A stretch of 64,000 nucleotides of DNA from Tupaia tana. Its lineage: Eukaryota > Chordata > Mammalia > Scandentia > Tupaiidae. Position numbers and translations under genes: made by a program. Each line of letters begins with the position of its first letter. The stretch's first letter is position 1. The notes below the pieces were generated by a model, which made no database searches, was not told the DNA's origin, and saw nothing but the letters and a program-made list of their open reading frames with translations. Of this stretch, positions 38,789 to 50,074 are shown piece by piece. The stretch spans positions 11,729,485 through 11,793,484 of the forward strand of contig JAKSZU010000011.1 of the NCBI GenBank assembly GCA_026018925.1, in the 5' to 3' direction.

Positions 38789-39052
38789 GGAACCAGCAGT
38801 TAGCGTAATGGCTATGTCGCTGGACTCCCACGTAGTCGACCGCGGTTCGCGTCTCGGACCCGGTGGCTTACAACTCACGCCGGGCGCGTGTGCGTGCGTG
38901 CCCAAGATCCCGAGAGAATGGAGGAGAAGGGATTGCGGCGTGACCATCCCCCCTGGGGGGTGATTTCTCGCTTTCTGTCTCTATGTCCCTCTCTGTCTGT
39001 CTGGCGAGCGCACGCGCCCTATAGCGAAAAACCTCTCCAAAAAAAAAAAAAA
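38789..39052 (+). mobile_element. tRNA-derived SINE (young), inserted into another SINE
   Basis: Flanked by a perfect 17 bp duplication AAAATAGGGACCAGCAG (38772-38788 and 39053-39069). The duplicated bases include the first 11 bases of the SINE that follows. Confidence 0.95.
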
Positions 39053-39057
39053 AAAAT

Positions 39058-39338
39058 AGGGACCAGCAGTTAGCATAATGGCTATGTCGCTGAACTCCCA
39101 TGTAGCCGACTGTAGTTCGAGTCCCAGACCCGGTGGCTTAAACTCACGCCGGGCATGTGTGCATGCATGTCCAAGATCCTGAGAGGAGAATGGAGGAGAA
39201 GGAATTGTGGCAGGGCCATCCCCCCTGGGGGGTGATTTCTCACTTTCTATCTCTCTGTCTCTCTCTGTCTTTCTGGCGAGCACATGCTCCCTATAGTTAA
39301 ATAATAATAATAATAATAATAAAACTCTCAAAAAAAAC
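39058..39338 (+). mobile_element. tRNA-derived SINE, host of the nested insertion
   Basis: GGACCAGCAGTTAGCATAAT head and CTATAGTTAAATAATAATAA tail. Its original 5' end is the duplicate at about 38777-38788, moved upstream by the nested copy. Confidence 0.9.
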
Positions 39339-40254
39339 ATCAAAATATTAAAATTAATTATATTTTATATTAATGACAAACAAGTGGAAAATGAAAATTT
39401 TAAATTAATACCATTTACAATAGCATCATAGAACCTACACAATATTATAGGGATACACTTAACAAAAAAGACAAAGAAAGACTTCTGTTGAAACTATAAA
39501 TCATTGCCAAGAGAAAGTACAGAAAGTCTAACTATACTATATTTTACAAAGACAGAGAGGAGAGAGACAGAGACATCATGTTCTTGGATTGAAAGACTCA
39601 ATATTTTCAACCTGTCAATTCTCTAGAAATTGGTCTACAGATGTAATGTAACACAGTCAAAATCCCAACAGGCTTTTCATTTTCTTTTTCCCTTTTTTTT
39701 TTTTTTTTTTTTTTTTTTCAGAAATTGGCAAGCTGATTGAAAAAAAAAAAATAGATGCATATAGGAATATAAAGGACCTAGAGTAGGCAAAGCAATTTTG
39801 AAAAAGAATAGTACAAAGTTGGAGAACTTACCCAATAGACTTTAAAACCTATTATACAAATATAGTGTGGTCTAAGTGTAAAGGTATAAAAATACATCCA
39901 TAAAACAGAATAGGGAAGAATGGAAAATTTGGAAATAGATTCAAGAGACTTTCACTAAGCTGCCAATGCAATTCAATGTAGGGGAAAAAAAAAAAGCCTG
40001 CCTCCAAGGATGCTGGGTCAATTAAATATTTGTATGGAAAAAAATAATAGCTTATATCATTAATATAATTCATTCAAGAGGATAATGAATCTAAATGTAA
40101 ATCCTAATTATAAATCTTTACAAATAATTTATCTTTGGAATCTTGGGGAAACATTTTGCAACAGAACAAAAGGCACTAAATAAAAGGAAAACATGACACT
40201 GGTCTTTTTCAAAAAAGCACAAAAAGACTAGCCACAGGCTGGGAGAAAATAAAT

Positions 40255-40256
<2 letters not shown>

Positions 40257-40298
<42 letters not shown>
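40257..40298. repeat. (TA)n microsatellite
   Basis: About 21 uninterrupted TA units. Confidence 0.92.
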
Positions 40299-40299
<1 letters not shown>

Positions 40300-40504
40300 G
40301 ACAAATGATATATATAAAGAGCATATACAAAAGAATTATAGAAAAAAATCCAATGAAAATGCGTGAAAGACTTAGATACTTCATAAAGAGGACATGCGAT
40401 CTTAAAAGATGCTTGATATCATTGATCTAGTGAAACACAGATTAAACCACCATTGAAACACAGATTAAAACTACAAAGAGACTCTCAAGAATGGTTACAT
40501 TTTT

Positions 40505-40583
40505 GGGGTTGTCAGAAAAGTCATGACACACTTTTGCATAGCAAAATAGAAAAATATCTCATGACTTTTCTGATGATCCAATG
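40505..40583. mobile_element. Mariner-type MITE, both arms kept
   Basis: GGGGTTGTCAGAAAAGTCAT left arm and ATGACTTTTCTGATGATCCA right arm pair over about 20 bp. Confidence 0.8.
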
Positions 40584-40905
40584 TAAAGACAATAACAAAT
40601 GCTGGAGAGGATGCTAAGCCACTATATCATTCTCATATTATTAATGAGGATACAAAACGGTACAAAAAAATATATCTGGCCACTTCTTATAAATTAAATG
40701 TGCACCTACCTCTTGATTTAACACCACTTTGCTACTTAGCCAAAAAAAACGAAAGCTATGCCCACAAATAGATAAGAAAAACATCCATCAGCAAGAAAAT
40801 AGAGGAACAAAATTTGGTATGGTCCTCACAATGGAATAATACTCACCAATAAAAAGAAATGAGCTACTGACACATGCAAGAACTGGATGAATCTAATATT
40901 CCTCT

Positions 40906-42422
40906 TTGGCATGAGTCATATGAAAGGCAAGTTTCTCCTTTGGTTGAGGAGATACATAATTACAGAGCTTCGCATTAGAAAAGGTAGAGGTGTCTTAAGT
41001 GGTTGTGATTCATTTGCCTTTACTCACTGGAGAGAAAATTAGAGGAACTCTAGGCAGAGAGAGCCTTAGGGATTCCAAGCTCATTTCTGTCAAGAACGCT
41101 TAGAGCACAAGGATCATTAGACACAGTAACTTAATGCTTGCCCTGGGCTTAATTGAAAGTGAATACTAGCCAGAAGAGCAAGGACAAGGGATGGGAGCCA
41201 GACCTTGGAAGAGTCTTTACTCTTAAATTAAAAGAAATGAGTTGTCACATGAGAATTGTGTAAGAGATATCTGTACATTGGAGAAGAGGCTGGAATATAA
41301 TCATTGTTAGCAAAATATATCTCGTAGCTTTTCTTATATACATATTACCCATGAGAGCTCTTCACTTCATTGTTATTTTAAATAAGGTTTTCAGTTTTCA
41401 GTATTATATCTCAAAGAGGACCAGTGGAAAATGCATTACACTCATCCAAATCTCAGATTTGAGTGTCAGGTTTCAAGCGCCGGCCATGGCTGGAGTGCCA
41501 CTACCGCACAGGTGGCTGCTTAATTCGACTACAGAGTAACAGAATGAACTTTTAAATGGTTTCCAAAATGTTGCTATTAGAAACATGCCACGTGAACAAC
41601 CTGGACTATACCTTACCATTTCAATGTGTTTGGGTGGGAAAGAGAGTAAGAGGTAAAATTGAAAGTTTACATTTCAAAAGATGCAATTAATTGCCCAAGA
41701 AATTAAGGCAGCAGAAGAGTGCATCCACTTCCCCACACCACACCATTTGTTGCTTGCTATCAGTTTTTTTTTCTTTTTAATCCTTGTCAACCTGCTGGGT
41801 AAAATACACTAGCTCTCCGATATTTGATCTCGCATCTCCTGAGGTTGAGCAGGTTTTCATGCTCACTGGCCATCTGAATTGCTCCTTCCATGAACCCTCT
41901 ATTTATATCTTTCCGTTATGTTCTATTTGCTTTTATCTCTCCTTCTTCCTGATTTGAAGGAGATTCTTTTGAATGAAACCTAATAGAACTCCTTTGTCTG
42001 TGACATGTGTGGCTAATAATTTTTTCCAGTCTGGTACTTATCTCTTAATTTGTTTATGGAGTTTTTGATCATTAAGAATTTCAAAATTTTGATGTTACTG
42101 ATTTTATAAATGCATTTTTACTGTTTTAAAGATCTCCCCTATCCCTAGGACATAATTATATTCTCCTATATTTTCTTCAATTACTTTTATGCTTGTGCTT
42201 TGTTTTCATGCCTAAGATATCATGTCTTAGTTTTCTACCCCCAAAGAGGTATCTTCAACTACACTAATTTTACTGCACTTCAATCCCATATTTTCAAAAT
42301 TTTGTTTGTTTAAATAGGTCTCATGTCACAAACCTCCTGCCTCAGCCTCCTCAGTAGTTGAGACTACTTTTATTTTCACGCTTTCTAAGTTGTTTTATGT
42401 CTAACTTTAAAAACCAAGTATG
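40906..42422. other. Intergenic DNA, only weak old-repeat traces
   Basis: 41800-42300 has text like an old L1 read in reverse (TTTGATCATTAAGAATTTCA), too diverged to be sure. I see no gene. The short frame at 41351-41539 lacks any recognisable motif. Confidence 0.35.
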
Positions 42423-42679
42423 AGGAGACAACAGATGGCATAGCAGCAATGTCACTGGACTCTCACATGGTCAACCACGGTTTGAGTCCCAGACCCAGTC
42501 GCTTGAAATTCAAGTTGGGCTCCTGTGCGTGCATGCCCAGGATTCCAGGAGAAGAGTGGAGGAGATGAGATTCCAATGTTGTCATCCCCACTAGGGGATG
42601 ATTTCTCACTTTCCCTCTCACCATCTCTTTCTCCCTGGCAAGCACATACACTCTAAAGAAAAAACATCTACAAAAAAAC
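42423..42679 (+). mobile_element. tRNA-derived SINE
   Basis: GGAGACAACAGATGGCATAG head, GGTTTGAGTCCCAGACCCAG, ATCCCCACTAGGGGATGATT hairpin. Confidence 0.87.
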
Positions 42680-43322
42680 CCTCAAGTATGAAATATTTTA
42701 ATAGATGAGTTTTTAAAATCCATGGTCAGATTCTCTTTTAATAGGTAAGTTTTAGAGCAGCAAACTGGCTGGCATTTTATTTATTTTTTATGTGCACAGA
42801 AAAACTGAAAATAAAGGTATGGGAAAAGAAAATCTATATTGATGCTACCAAAAAGTAAAAGCAAATATTGGATTATTGACCTTAGAAAATAGGCTTTGAG
42901 GCAAATAGCTACCAAAAGAGGCAGGAGTAGATTATACTGTTTTTAAAAAAGACACAACCCACCAGAAAGATATAATAATGGTCAGTGTTTCTATGGAGTT
43001 ACCAACAATCTTTGAGTTACACAAACCAAAATCTGAAAACAATCATAATGGAGCATTTTAACTTATACCTACTGGAATTTAATAGGTTCAGTATAAAAAA
43101 AATTTTCTAATGAATAATAGAAGTAACAAGTTCAATTGTAAAGATAAATATATAACTATGTAGACAGTGATGAGGGAATATAAATGTTTTTAATACATCT
43201 AACATATGCATTTTTTAATGGGGTGATATTGCCCCTAAGGAGGTGATATTTCGTTGGGGGGAGGGAGAGGGTGTACATAAAAAAATCTTAGCTGTTAAGA
43301 TAGTTTGTACTCCACCCACATT
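42680..43322. other. Intergenic DNA, possible old L1 traces
   Basis: A-rich text (AAGCAAATATTGGATTATTG, ACAATCATAATGGAGCATTT) that may be ancient L1. No gene. Confidence 0.3.
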
Positions 43323-43336
43323 CCAAGCTCAATCTT

Positions 43337-43687
43337 TTTTTTAAAAAAAGAAAAGAATTAGTTTACTGGGACCAGCAGTTAGCATAATGGCTATGTCGCT
43401 GAACTTCCATGTATTCGACTGCGGTTCGAGTCCCACCGCACACCGGGCATGTGTGCACGTGTGCCCAAGATCCCAAGACGAGAATGGAGGAGAAGAGATT
43501 GCAGCGTGGCCATCCCCCCTGGGGGGGGGGTGATTTCTCGCTTTCTGTCTCTCTGTCTCTCTCTGTCTTTCTGTTGAGAGCACGCACCCTATAGCAAAAA
43601 CCTCTCTAGGAAAAAGAAAAAGAATTACTTCATTTCACTTTATTTATTCATTTACTTATTTTAATTTGACCTGAGAGGGACAGAGCC

Positions 43688-43718
<31 letters not shown>

Positions 43719-43812
43719 AAGTGAGAAGGCAAGCTGCCAGGTCCAGGACTTGAACCATGGTCGGCCATATGGGAGTCCAACACCCTTAACCACCACGCCA
43801 TCTGCTGGCCCC
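43337..43812 (-). mobile_element. Short SINE with another SINE in its tail
   Basis: Body 43632-43812 (antisense), flanked by the perfect 14 bp duplication CCAAGCTCAATCTT (43323-43336 and 43813-43826). The sense SINE at 43368-43617 sits inside its A/T-rich tail. Confidence 0.88.
43368..43617 (+). mobile_element. tRNA-derived SINE, young, nested
   Basis: GGGACCAGCAGTTAGCATAA head with AAAGAATTAGTTTA before and AAAGAATTACTTCA after as an imperfect duplication. Carries a G10 run in the hairpin. Confidence 0.88.
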
Positions 43813-43826
43813 CCAAGCTCAATCTT

Positions 43827-44279
43827 ACCTGAAAAAACTCTTAATGCTTAAGATTTAATTTATTTTTTTTGAAAAAAATTAAATTGAATTTAAATTTAAA
43901 TTAATTTAATTAAATCCTGATCCTTAGCACTTCATTTCTTTCTTAGAGATAAGATCAATTTCATTTCATTTCATTTCATTTCATTTGTTTTTTCTCAACA
44001 GGCAATAATGAAAAAATGGTTAGCAAACACTAATCTAGAACAGTCACAAAAACTGGGCTATGTATTGGCAAAAAAAAAAAAAGAATATATTTGCTTATGC
44101 ATACATAAAGTACCTCATAAAAGATGAACAAAACCTGACAACTGTTGTTGACTCTAGGGAAGAAAACTGAATAGCAGGGAGACAGACATATGAAAAAAGA
44201 TTTTTCATTGCGTAGTCTCCTGTGCCTTTGGAATTTTGAAACATGTAAATATATAAAGTACTTGAAAAGCATATAGTTT
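43827..44279. other. Intergenic AT-rich DNA with a (TTTCA)n run
   Basis: TTTCA pentamers repeat at about 43957-43985. Otherwise nothing recognised. Confidence 0.5.
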
Positions 44280-45357
44280 AAGTTTTAAAATAAAAAAGTA
44301 AAGATTTTGACAAAGTTACCAAGATATTTTAGCAAACGATAATCTTTTCTACAAATGCCCCTGAAACAATTGAGTATTTCTATATGTAAAAATAACTTAA
44401 CTAGATTCTCATTCACATAATACATCAGAAGTAACTTGAAATAGAATATAGACCTAAATTTAAGAGCTATAAATATAAAACATCTAAGAGAACATATAGA
44501 GGAAAAATCCTTGAGACCTTGCATTAAAAAATCCTTGTAGGATATGACACAAAAGGCATGATACCTAAAAGATAATACTGAACTTCATCTAAATTAAAAA
44601 CTGCTGTTCTTCAAGCAGCATCATTAAGAAAATGAAAAGACAAGCCACAGATTGCAAGACTATATTTGTTAACTGAATGTCTGATAAAGAACTTCTATTA
44701 GGTCATTGAGAAAGTCATGACATATTTTTCTATGTTTTTCTGTACAAAAATGGACCATGACTTTCTGGACAACACTATAGAATATACAAATATATACCTC
44801 TAATGGTTAAATAATGTGATCTAATTGTTTTAAATGGGCTAAAGATTTGGATGGATATTCCACCTAGAGAAAATATATAGATGCCAAGTAAATACATGAA
44901 AAAAAAAAAGGCAAAATCACTATTCGTTCAAGAAAATAAAAGAAACACAAAGCAAAGTCATGTTATTCATAGTAGACAAAAACTAGAAAGAATTCAAATG
45001 TCTATCAACTGATATATAAACAGAATACAATACTGCTATCCAATGGACTACTACTCTACGGTGAACAGGAACGAATTACTGACATAGGCAACCACATAGA
45101 TAAAACTCAAAAGCATGCTAAGGGAAAAAAGCCAGACACAATGTAGGATTCCACTGCTATGAAATATCTAAAAAAGACAAAACTAGAGACAAAAACTAGA
45201 TCACTAGTTGCCTGGGGTTTGGGGTTAGAATGGAAATTGACTGAATAAGCACAAGGGAACATTCTGGATTGGTGAAAGTATTCTAAAACTGGATTGTGGT
45301 GATGGATGCAAAATTGTATAAATTGACTAAAGCTCATGAAACTGCGTACTGAAAATA
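44280..45357 (+). mobile_element. Old LINE-1 3' end fragment
   Basis: L1 3'-region phrases: AAAGACAAGCCACAGATTGC-like text, CAAATGTCTATCAACTGATA, GGATTCCACTGCTATGAAAT, GGATTGTGGTGATGGATGCA. No open frame. Contains a MITE at 44698-44777. Confidence 0.6.
44698..44777. mobile_element. Mariner-type MITE
   Basis: TTAGGTCATTGAGAAAGTCA left arm and CATGACTTTCTGGACAACAC right arm, in old L1. Confidence 0.75.
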
Positions 45358-45370
45358 AGTGACTTTTAAG

Positions 45371-45612
45371 AGGGATTTTTGCTATGGGACATGTGTGCTT
45401 GCCAAAGAGACGGAGAGAGATAGAAAGACAGAAATCACCTCCCAAGGGGGATGGCCACACTACAATCTCTTCTCCTTCATCCTCCTCTCAGGATTCTGGC
45501 ATGCACACATATATGCCCAGCGTGAATTTCAAGTCCCCAGATATGACACTCAAACCATGGTCAACCACATGGGAGTCCAGCACCTTAATCACTATGCTAT
45601 CTTCTGGTTCCA
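45371..45612 (-). mobile_element. tRNA-derived SINE with TSD
   Basis: Perfect 13 bp duplication AGTGACTTTTAAG (45358-45370 and 45619-45631). It lacks a long poly(T). Confidence 0.88.
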
Positions 45613-45631
45613 AGAATTAGTGACTTTTAAG

Positions 45632-46136
45632 GTATATAAAAGTCTACCTAAATAAAGATGTTTAATAAAAAGTACTAACCTATGTACAAAGCCACATACA
45701 CACACATCAAAAAAAAAAAAAAAACTCAACTAATTATAGAACAAGATATCATACAGGCATTAAGCCACTGTTCGTCATGCAAAAAATTAATTATAAAATA
45801 AAAACTATAGAAAAACACTGAAGACAACCAAAAAAAATCTGTCTTTAGTGGAATAAATATAATACTGTACAGGAATGAAAATAAAATACAGTTACATGCA
45901 ACTTGGTGGGGAAAACATCTCACAACAAAAAATTTTGGACAAAAGAGTGAGATATTAAAAAATAAAGATGCACTCAAATGAAACTCACAAATAGGTAAAA
46001 CTAATAAACTATATTATTTAGGGACTATATATGTAAATATTAAAATGACAAAAAGCAGAGAAATGATTACCATACAAGTAAAATTCATAGTTATCTTTAG
46101 AAAGAGAAAAATAAGAGTTATAAAAAAGGGAGGCTC
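45632..46136. other. Intergenic A-rich DNA, nothing recognised
   Basis: A-runs and a short CA patch. No gene or clear repeat family. Confidence 0.4.
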
Positions 46137-46400
46137 TGTGACCAGCGGTTAGCATAATGGCTATGTCGGTGGACTCCCATGTAGTTGACCGTGGTTCGCG
46201 TCCCAGACCCGGTGACTTAAAACTCATGCCGGGCGCGTGTGCATACGTGCCCAAGATCCTGAGAGGAGAATAGAGGAGAAGGGATTGTGGCATGGCTATC
46301 CCCCCTGGGGGGTGATTTCTCGCTTTATATCCCTCTGTCTCTCTCTGTCTGGCAAGCGCACACGCCCTATAGCAAAAACCTCTCAAAAAAAAAAAAAAAA
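46137..46400 (+). mobile_element. tRNA-derived SINE, young, long A tail
   Basis: GACCAGCGGTTAGCATAATG head, full body and A20 or longer tail. AAAAAAGGGAGGCTC before and AAAAAGGGGAGGCTC after form the duplication. Confidence 0.9.
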
Positions 46401-46910
46401 AAAAAAGGGGAGGCTCAGGAGAGGCTTTTGGGGTGCCGATAATGTTCTTATCCAGGTACCCTTTGACTTCTCTTAGTACTTATATGTATGCACACAAACA
46501 CAGACACAGGAACTACACCACTCATTCCTACTGGGCTCACGAGAACAACTGTCTAACACACACACTTACACACACCACAAGATAAAAGATGAAAAACTAA
46601 AACAGATTCACCGCCCCCCAACACCCAAATTAATATATCTGGAAATGTTTAAACCAAATATGCTTTAAATAGTTTGAGGGTTAAAATGAAAATAAAGATT
46701 TTAAACTATTGTAAATCATCAAAACAAACCTAGGGAAATAAAATAATTAATAAAATTAGGAGCAGAAAATAATGTTAGAAATAGATTAAAAAGATAAAAC
46801 TTTGGTAAATATAATTTAAAATAAAAAGAACAAAATTAAACAATGTGAAGAAGAAAAAGGAACAGATGTCCACGTGGGGATGATCTTATTTTTAAAAAAG
46901 ACATGCACAG
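46401..46910. other. Intergenic A-rich DNA
   Basis: CA-rich patch near 46490-46580, then very A-rich text. Probably old L1 but too diverged to call. Confidence 0.3.
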
Positions 46911-47183
46911 GGACCAGCAGTTGGCGTAATGGCTATGTCGCTGGACTCCCATGTAGTCGACCGCAGTTCGAGTCCCGGACCTGGTGACTTAAACTCACAC
47001 CAGGTGCGTGTGCATGCGTGCCCAGGATCCCGAGAGGAGAATGGAGGAGAAGGGATTGCAGCGTGGCCATCCCCCCTGGGGGGGGGGGGTGATTTCTCGC
47101 TTTCTGTCTCTCTGTCTCTCTCTGTCTGTCTGGCGAGCGCACGCGCCCTATAGCAAAAACCTCTCCAAAAAAAAAGAAAAAAG
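46911..47183 (+). mobile_element. tRNA-derived SINE, young
   Basis: GGACCAGCAGTTGGCGTAAT head, GGTGATTTCTCGCTTTCTGT body. The duplication AAAAGACATGCACAGG / AAAAGATATGCACAGG places it at the 5' edge of the next, older SINE. Contains a G11 or longer run at about 47078-47089. Confidence 0.9.
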
Positions 47184-47197
47184 AAAAGATATGCACA

Positions 47198-47452
47198 GGG
47201 CCAGCAGGTGGCAAAGAGGTTAAGGCAGCTGGATCCCTCAAGGCCTACTGCGCAGTTAGAGTTCTGGATCTAATGGCTTGAAAAACACAGAGGGTGCATG
47301 TGTTTGCATGCCCAAAATCACAAGGGAAGAGGGACTATGGTGTTGCTGTCCACCCAGAGGGTGATTTCTCACTTTCTCTCTCTCTGTGTTTCTCTTTCTC
47401 CAGCAACATGAATCCTATAACAAAAACCTAAGAGTTAGACACACACCAAAAA
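47198..47452 (+). mobile_element. tRNA-derived SINE, older subfamily
   Basis: GGGCCAGCAGGTGGCAAAGA head, TGGATCCCTCAAGGCCTACT, and CATGAATCCTATAACAAAAA 3' end. Confidence 0.8.
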
Positions 47453-47995
47453 AAATTTTTTTTAATTGAAAAACTTAGACAAAATGGGTAATTTTCTAGG
47501 GAAAAAAACCTAAACAGGCAAAACCCAAAAAGGTAAAAACTTTAAACAGACTGATCAATAATCGTTTTTAAAAAACCCTCAAGTGTGAAAGATTTATCCT
47601 CTAAGAAGGCTACAGGCCAAGAATTCTGAGGACAAACACTAACAAATTTTCATGAAGTAGATAATTCACATCCCTAACACACTGATAAAGAAACAGAAAC
47701 GAAAAGGAAGCTATTCAGTTTGTTTGATAAGACTAATACGATCCTGATAATAAAACCAGAAAATAAGACAAGAAAATTTTGACTTAGTCATATATAAACT
47801 CAGATGGAAAAATTCCAACAGAAAGTGAGGAAACTGAAAGAAGCAGAGAATCAAACAATAAAACAAAAGGTTTTATTTTATGAATTCCAGAATGTTAAAG
47901 GCGAAAGAAAAAAAAAAAAAAAACCTCCCAGATAATTCACTACTTTAAGAGGCTAAGAAAGAAAACATAGTTATCTCAATCGATGAGGAAAAAAG
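47453..47995 (+). mobile_element. Old LINE-1 ORF2 fragment
   Basis: Diverged ORF2-like text (GAAGGCTACAGGCCAAGAAT, AATTCACATCCCTAACACAC). All frames broken. Confidence 0.45.
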
Positions 47996-48019
47996 ACTGG
48001 TAAAATCCAATGCATTCTG

Positions 48020-48840
48020 TTTAAGACCTAAGTCACATTCCATAAAATTCACCATTTAAAGTGTATAATTCAGTAGTTTTTCATATATTCACAAGGTTAT
48101 ACAACTGTCACACCAATTCCAGAATATTTTCTTCACCCCACAAAGACACTCTGTGTTCATTTGCAGCCATTCTCTATTCTCCCCCTACTCTCACAATCTA
48201 CTTTCTATCTCTATGGATTTGTCTATTCTAGACACTTCATATAAAAGGAATAATCAAATATGGGTTCTTTGTGTATGACTTCTTTCACTTAGCAAAGTAT
48301 CTTTGAGGTTCATCCATATTGTAACACCTATTAGTACCAGATCCCTTCATGCAGTCAAATAATATTCCATTGTATGTATACCAAATTATGCTTGAACCAC
48401 CTGTCAACTAATGAACATTTGACTGTTTCTACTTTTTGACTATTATGGGTAATGTCGCTACAAACTTCACAAGTTTTTATATAAATGTGCTTTCAGTTCT
48501 CTTGGACATATACCTATAAATGGAACTGTGAGGATCAGCAGTTGGAGTAATGGCTACGTCAACTGTGGTTTGAGTCCCAGACTCGGTGGCTTACACTCAC
48601 GCTAGGCGCATGTGTATGCATGTCCAAGATCCCGAGAGGAGAATGGAGAAGAGATTGCAGCATGGTCATCCTCATCCTCCCGGGGGGGGGGGGGGGTGAT
48701 TTCTCGCGTTCTGTCTGTCTCTCTCTGTCTTTCTGGTGAGCACATGGGCCCTATGGCAGAAACCTCTCAAAAAAAATAAATTAAAAAAATAATAATAAAT
48801 GGAACTGTGTACTTACTTTTACAATCAAATTACTAGCAAC
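48020..48840 (-). mobile_element. Old LINE-1 3' UTR-type fragment, minus strand
   Basis: CACCATTTAAAGTGTATAAT, CTATCTCTATGGATTTGTCT, TTCATCCATATTGTAACACC, AATATTCCATTGTATGTATA, CTTGGACATATACCTATAAA are classic old L1 3'-region phrases in reverse. A SINE interrupts it at 48531-48794. Confidence 0.65.
48531..48794 (+). mobile_element. tRNA-derived SINE with TSD, nested in old L1
   Basis: Perfect 15 bp duplication ATAAATGGAACTGTG (48516-48530 and 48795-48809). It has lost about 18 bp in the tRNA-like head and carries a G14 or longer run. Confidence 0.92.
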
Positions 48841-48841
48841 T

Positions 48842-49078
48842 AGGCTCAGCTGCTGCAGTATAATGGTGATGCAGTGCCCTGCAAAGTTGAAAGCCACATG
48901 GTCAACCACAGGTATGGATCCCCGGGCTGGCCTAAAAACATGCTAGGTTCATGTGCACACATGCAGGTATCCAGGATCCTGAGGATCGAAAGGGCCAAAG
49001 GGAGATTGAGGCATGATGTGATTACGTTGAAGGTAAATGTCTCTCTCTCATGGGTGCAGGCCCTCTAGCATTAAAAAG
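48842..49078 (+). mobile_element. Second tRNA-derived SINE family, copy 2
   Basis: GGCTCAGCTGCTGCAGTATA head, AGGTATGGATCCCCGGGCTG, AGGTATCCAGGATCCTGAGG. Related to 35379-35590. Confidence 0.6.
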
Positions 49079-49085
49079 TAAGTAT

Positions 49086-49330
49086 GGGGTCAGTCAGTGG
49101 TATGGCGCTCAGGGCAGTTGTATCCCACATGGAGGGCTGTGTGATTTGAGATTCAGAACTAGTGGCTTGAAAAACATGCTGGACACATGTGCCAAAAATT
49201 CCAACAAGAAAATGGAGGTGAAGGGATTGGTATGGCCATCCTCTCGGGGGAGAGGTGCTTACTCACTTTTCTCTCTTTTTCTCTCTGTCTTTCTCAGGCA
49301 AATATATGCACCCTATGGCAAATTAAATTA
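49086..49330 (+). mobile_element. tRNA-derived SINE, older subfamily
   Basis: GGGTCAGTCAGTGGTATGGC head with diverged body (AACAAGAAAATGGAGGTGAA) and ATGCACCCTATGGCAAATTA end. Confidence 0.75.
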
Positions 49331-49371
49331 TATAGACACATATACATATATGTATGTATATCAGCAAACTA

Positions 49372-49455
49372 TTGGGTCATCAGAAAAGTCATGATGCATT
49401 TTTTGCATAGAGAAACAAAGAAAATTACATTATGACTTTTCTGATGACCCACTAG
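49372..49455. mobile_element. Mariner-type MITE, best-preserved copy
   Basis: TTGGGTCATCAGAAAAGTCA and TGACTTTTCTGATGACCCAC are near-perfect inverted arms of about 22 bp around an AT-rich centre, with flanking TA (CTA-TTGG...ACCCACTAG). Confidence 0.85.
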
Positions 49456-49800
49456 AAACAAAATATACAGCAAATATCATACTTGATGAAACATCAGATT
49501 AAACCCAATAAAAGTCAAAAACAAGATAAGGATGTCCTTATTTTGTATAGGAGATCTAGACAAGTATGCCAGTATTAATGCTATATAATGTGGTATTAAT
49601 ATACTGTATGTTGATACTATACTATTTAACATTGTCCTAAATGTCACAGACAATGCAGTAAGAGACGGGGAAAAAACATACGAATGATAAGAGGAAGACA
49701 CAAAATTGTGATTATTTGTGCATAATACATCAAAAATCCAAATGAATCAAATTATTAGAAGTGATAATGGAGTTCAGTATGGGGCCAGAAATGTCAATAA
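49456..49800 (+). mobile_element. Old LINE-1 ORF2 fragment (reverse transcriptase region)
   Basis: AATATCATACTTGATGAAAC, AACAAGATAAGGATGTCCTT and nearby text follow the L1 ORF2 order near the RT core, heavily diverged. Confidence 0.45.
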
Positions 49801-50074
49801 CTTTCTGAAATTCCATCTATTTGGAATTATGTTTTTATGTTGATGAGAAATTTGAGTAAAGAGAACCTTAGACATTTAGAGGTTTATTTTATTCTTCACA
49901 TATAATAGTGATTCAGCTCACAGGTGTCAAGGCTAAGGTGTCTGAAAGTCTCTTGATCTTTTTTTCAAGCTAAAGCTACAGCCACTGCTTATGTGTCCTA
50001 CCAGGGAAAGATAAGAAGTGGAACGAAAAGCTAGTACAAGTGAAGTCTACCATCTTTTACAAATGAGCTTTCCT
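49801..50074. other. Intergenic DNA, nothing recognised
   Basis: No repeat family or gene that I can support. Confidence 0.35.

Larger units (their letters stand above)
34230..40905 (+). mobile_element. Old LINE-1 ORF2 and 3' part, repeatedly interrupted
   Basis: Diverged ORF2 text at 34380-35370 (CAATATCCCTTTATGGATGC, AAAGACCATCTGGGATTTGT), at 36200-36527 (TTATTTGCAGATGACAAAAC, the FADD motif), at 39350-39720 and 3' text to about 40905 (ATGCTGGAGAGGATGCTAAG, GGAATAATACTCACCAATAA). It is split by MITEs, SINEs and HAL1-like copy 2. No open frame. Confidence 0.55.
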
